From positions 20,953,444 to 21,017,443 of the forward strand of contig CM063500.1 of NCBI GenBank assembly GCA_032207245.1: DNA of 64,000 nucleotides. The letters are read 5' to 3'. Made by a program: the position numbers and the translations under genes. The notes below the pieces were generated by a model. That model was not told where the DNA came from, ran no database searches, and saw only the letters and a program-made list of their open reading frames with translations. Shown piece after piece: positions 61,740-64,000 of the stretch; the stretch's first letter is position 1, and the number at the start of each line of letters is the position of its first letter. Source of the stretch: Pardosa pseudoannulata. Its lineage: Eukaryota > Arthropoda > Arachnida > Araneae > Lycosidae.

Positions 61740-64000
61740 GTTTGCAGTATCACACTGAAAAATATTTTGAATTCTTTAATTGCATTAAAGTTTGCAGGGA
61801 AAGAAGATTTATTTGTTATTTTTGACAAATTTGTAGAATTGATACTCTATATGATTTGACTGAAAGCAAATGGACAATGTAATTGTCACTAGTAAAACTG
61901 AAACGAAATAAGCTGTAATACTAAGTAAGGATATAAAAAATAAAGGCTTCTGCTAAAATATTATGACGTTAAGCTATATATAAGGTTTAAAAGAAAAAGA
62001 CTTATAACGGATATATAAAACAATATTTTTGGAAATTAAGATAACGCTTGCCTCTTCATGCTGAAAATTATCATGAATTCTTTAATTGCATTCAAGTTTT
62101 GTAGATATAAAAGCCTTTATGTTATTTTTGACAGATTTGTAGATTTAATCTTCAGAGAGATCTTGAAAATATTTACTTTATAACTGGCCAAAATGTTATA
62201 GAACTGTTCAAAAGCAAATTGGGAGTGTTATAATTAAATTGCTTATTAAAAAGATGGGGTAGTTTTCATTTTTAATTATAAAGATTAAATTTCATAAAAG
62301 TTGAATTTTTCTGCGATTTAAAACTTTTGAATATCTTGTAGTTCTGAAGCGTATTTTTCGTTTCTGTTTTCTCTTTTCAATGAGTATGAAAATTTCACTT
62401 AGTGTTTTGCATTTGTCTGAAAAAAATATCTTATCGTGAACACAAAGATGAGGACAAAAGATGAATCACTATTAATTAATTTGAATCTCTGTTCTGATAG
62501 ACAGGATAGGCAAATATTTTAATATCATTTCTATATTTGTTAGGATGCTTACTTTATAATTTTGTCTTATATAACCTGATGGATAATGTATTACGGTATG
62601 AATTTCTGCAAAACAAATATTGAAGTAGTTCTTTATCAAATTGAAACAAAACAGTCCTTAGAACACAGACATACGTATCCTAATAATACATGAAGATGAA
62701 TTTTTATAGATATAGACTAGATTCCTTAAACAAAATTATTAATAAATATGCAACATACATTTAAAAACAATCAGATGATTTCTTGACTTCTTGGATTTTA
62801 CGGTCATAAATACAGAAATCCTGTTATCCTATACATATATGTGATGGCTGATGATATAAATGTTCTGAATAATAATTGAAATAGAATTGGAGAATAAATA
62901 TTTTAACAGAATTAAAAAAAAACTGATTTGATTAACGTAGTTATTGTTTGAACTATAAACTTTTGAAAATTTATTCTAAGACTTAGTAAAAAGTCTTCAC
63001 TGAATAGAGATAGAAAGAATGTATCTTCATTATAAGAGTTTCAAATGGCATAGTTGTTCTGGATGGTGCTTCATGAAATAAATTGTAGAGTGAATATTTT
63101 TTATAGAGTTTTAAAAATGATTCAATGTTAGTAGTTATTGCTTGAACAGTATATTTTTCAGCTTTGATTCCAAGATTGAGTAACAAATTTTTAATGATTC
63201 TAGGTAGAGAGAAATAGCAAACAAATTGTCGATTTAAGAACTTAAACGTACGTTTACCGCTTAAATTTGAGGTAATTTGAAATGGTAAACGATTGTTGTC
63301 GTGAATGATTTAATCCATAGAATTTTTCTGAAAATATTTTTCTCTTATACGTTGTAGCACGAAATTTGCAATCTCACTCTAAATTTATAACTTCTAAAGA
63401 TTAAAAAGTTCTTCAAAATTGTATTTTTACGATTATTGGTACAAAATATCTTGAAATAAAGAAGTAGTACTGAATAGAAAGAATTTGTGAATAAAGAAAG
63501 ATGAAAAATCAATTAAACGATTTAATGGAATTTTTACCGACTATATATTAGGTAATTTCAGGAATGGTAAGCGATGATACTTGTTTTGAACGAATTATTC
63601 AGTTCTGAATTCACTAAATGTAACTTTCTGTTCTCACTGAAAGCACGAAATTGAGAACCCCAAGAGAGCGTGATAAGTTCTACAGAGGCTAAAGTTATCC
63701 AAAAGGTTTTATATGGCTTAGACGTATAAGTCCTTTTAAAGTACGTTTAGTGATAAGATTCCACGCATTAGAGAGAGAATCCAAGAGTAGGTAATATTAG
63801 CACTGTTTCCTTACATTTCCCTTTACATTTTTCCCTATCCTGTGCGTGAATGATGGATGCCCTTGAATGTCACTTTAACTCTCGTGTATGCAAATATATT
63901 TTACATTAAAAACGCTTCTATTATTAAAATCCGTGTGTTCTATCGATTGAATTCACACAAATAAAAAGCAATGATTTTTAGCAATTACCTTAAAAGGAAT
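61740..64000. other. 5' flank of GR4; no gene seen
   Basis: 61900-62160 shows a loose duplicate of GR4's start region: AGGCTTCTGCTAAAATAT...GTTAAGCTATATATAAGGTTTAAAAG (61955-61992) echoes the complement-sense SSDSG...NLIYSL coding segment at 61640-61680, and TGAAAATTATCATGAATTCTTTAATTGCATT echoes 61760. So a scrap of a receptor 5' end may lie here. The rest is AT-rich without a recognisable gene. Confidence 0.45.
61865..62040 (-). pseudogene. Possible degraded receptor 5' end
   Basis: On the plus strand 61888-62040 follows the same order as 61560-61725 within GR4 (GTxACTxAAAxTGAAACxAAATAA, GGATxTxxxxxAxAGxGGCTTCT, GTAAGCTATATATAAGGTTTAAAxGAAA, GTAACxGATA). That segment of GR4 encodes residues about 1-55. 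Too decayed to read as protein; offset about 310 bp, so it may be a local tandem duplication of the GR4 5' end. Confidence 0.55.

Overview
The window looks like nuclear DNA from an arthropod, most likely a spider. It is very AT-rich, has no operons or bacterial signals, and is full of decayed transposons, tRNA-derived SINEs and (AT)n tracts. The only host-type genes I can support are members of a seven-transmembrane chemoreceptor family that resembles arthropod gustatory receptors (GRs). The spider assignment rests on these receptors, on the Tc1-like transposase type and on the repeat style. It is inference, not proof.

The receptors lie in one orientation (minus strand) at about 17.7, 34.6, 50.8 and 60.7 kb, with two further C-terminal scraps at 57.4 and 60.3 kb. 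All appear to be single-exon. GR1 (17656-18723) is intact. GR2 (34567-35688) is open throughout, but the ATG used by its relatives has become AGG. GR3 (50815-51908) is a pseudogene with two stops and one frameshift. GR4 (60695-61723) is open until a small deletion removes the signature end of its last membrane helix. The array therefore shows receptor birth and death at several stages. GR1 and GR2 form one subfamily, GR3 and GR4 another.

Layout: 0-4.4 kb, a duplicated diverged repeat and a perfect 71-bp inverted repeat. 4.77-5.89 kb, a Tc1-like element with its catalytic core deleted. 6.6-9.0 kb, tandem duplications and a SINE. 10.9-12.4 kb, a dispersed repeat carrying a hAT-type MITE with an exact 8-bp target duplication. 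12.8-13.25 kb, a SINE split by a MITE at TTAA. 17-20.7 kb, GR1 and tandem arrays. 22-26.5 kb, two Helitron-like 3' ends facing outward, enclosing a solo LTR. 27-33 kb, SINEs, a Merlin-type transposase piece and a Jockey-like LINE endonuclease between duplicated flanks. 33.9-36.2 kb, GR2 between tandem arrays. 41.0-42.0 kb, a mariner-like element with long terminal inverted repeats. 43.8-44.6 kb, about 850 bp of (AT)n. 45.6-47.1 kb, a foldback element. 48.1-48.4 kb, a second SINE type with a 19-bp target duplication. 50.8-61.7 kb, GR3 and GR4 separated by an approximately 280-bp satellite with a built-in hairpin and by a duplication of about 3.2 kb that also carries palindromic minisatellites and receptor tails.

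No rRNA gene, functional tRNA gene, CRISPR array or endogenous viral gene was recognised. The most interesting signal is the receptor array coupled to its own duplicating repeat environment, rather than a new enzymatic system.
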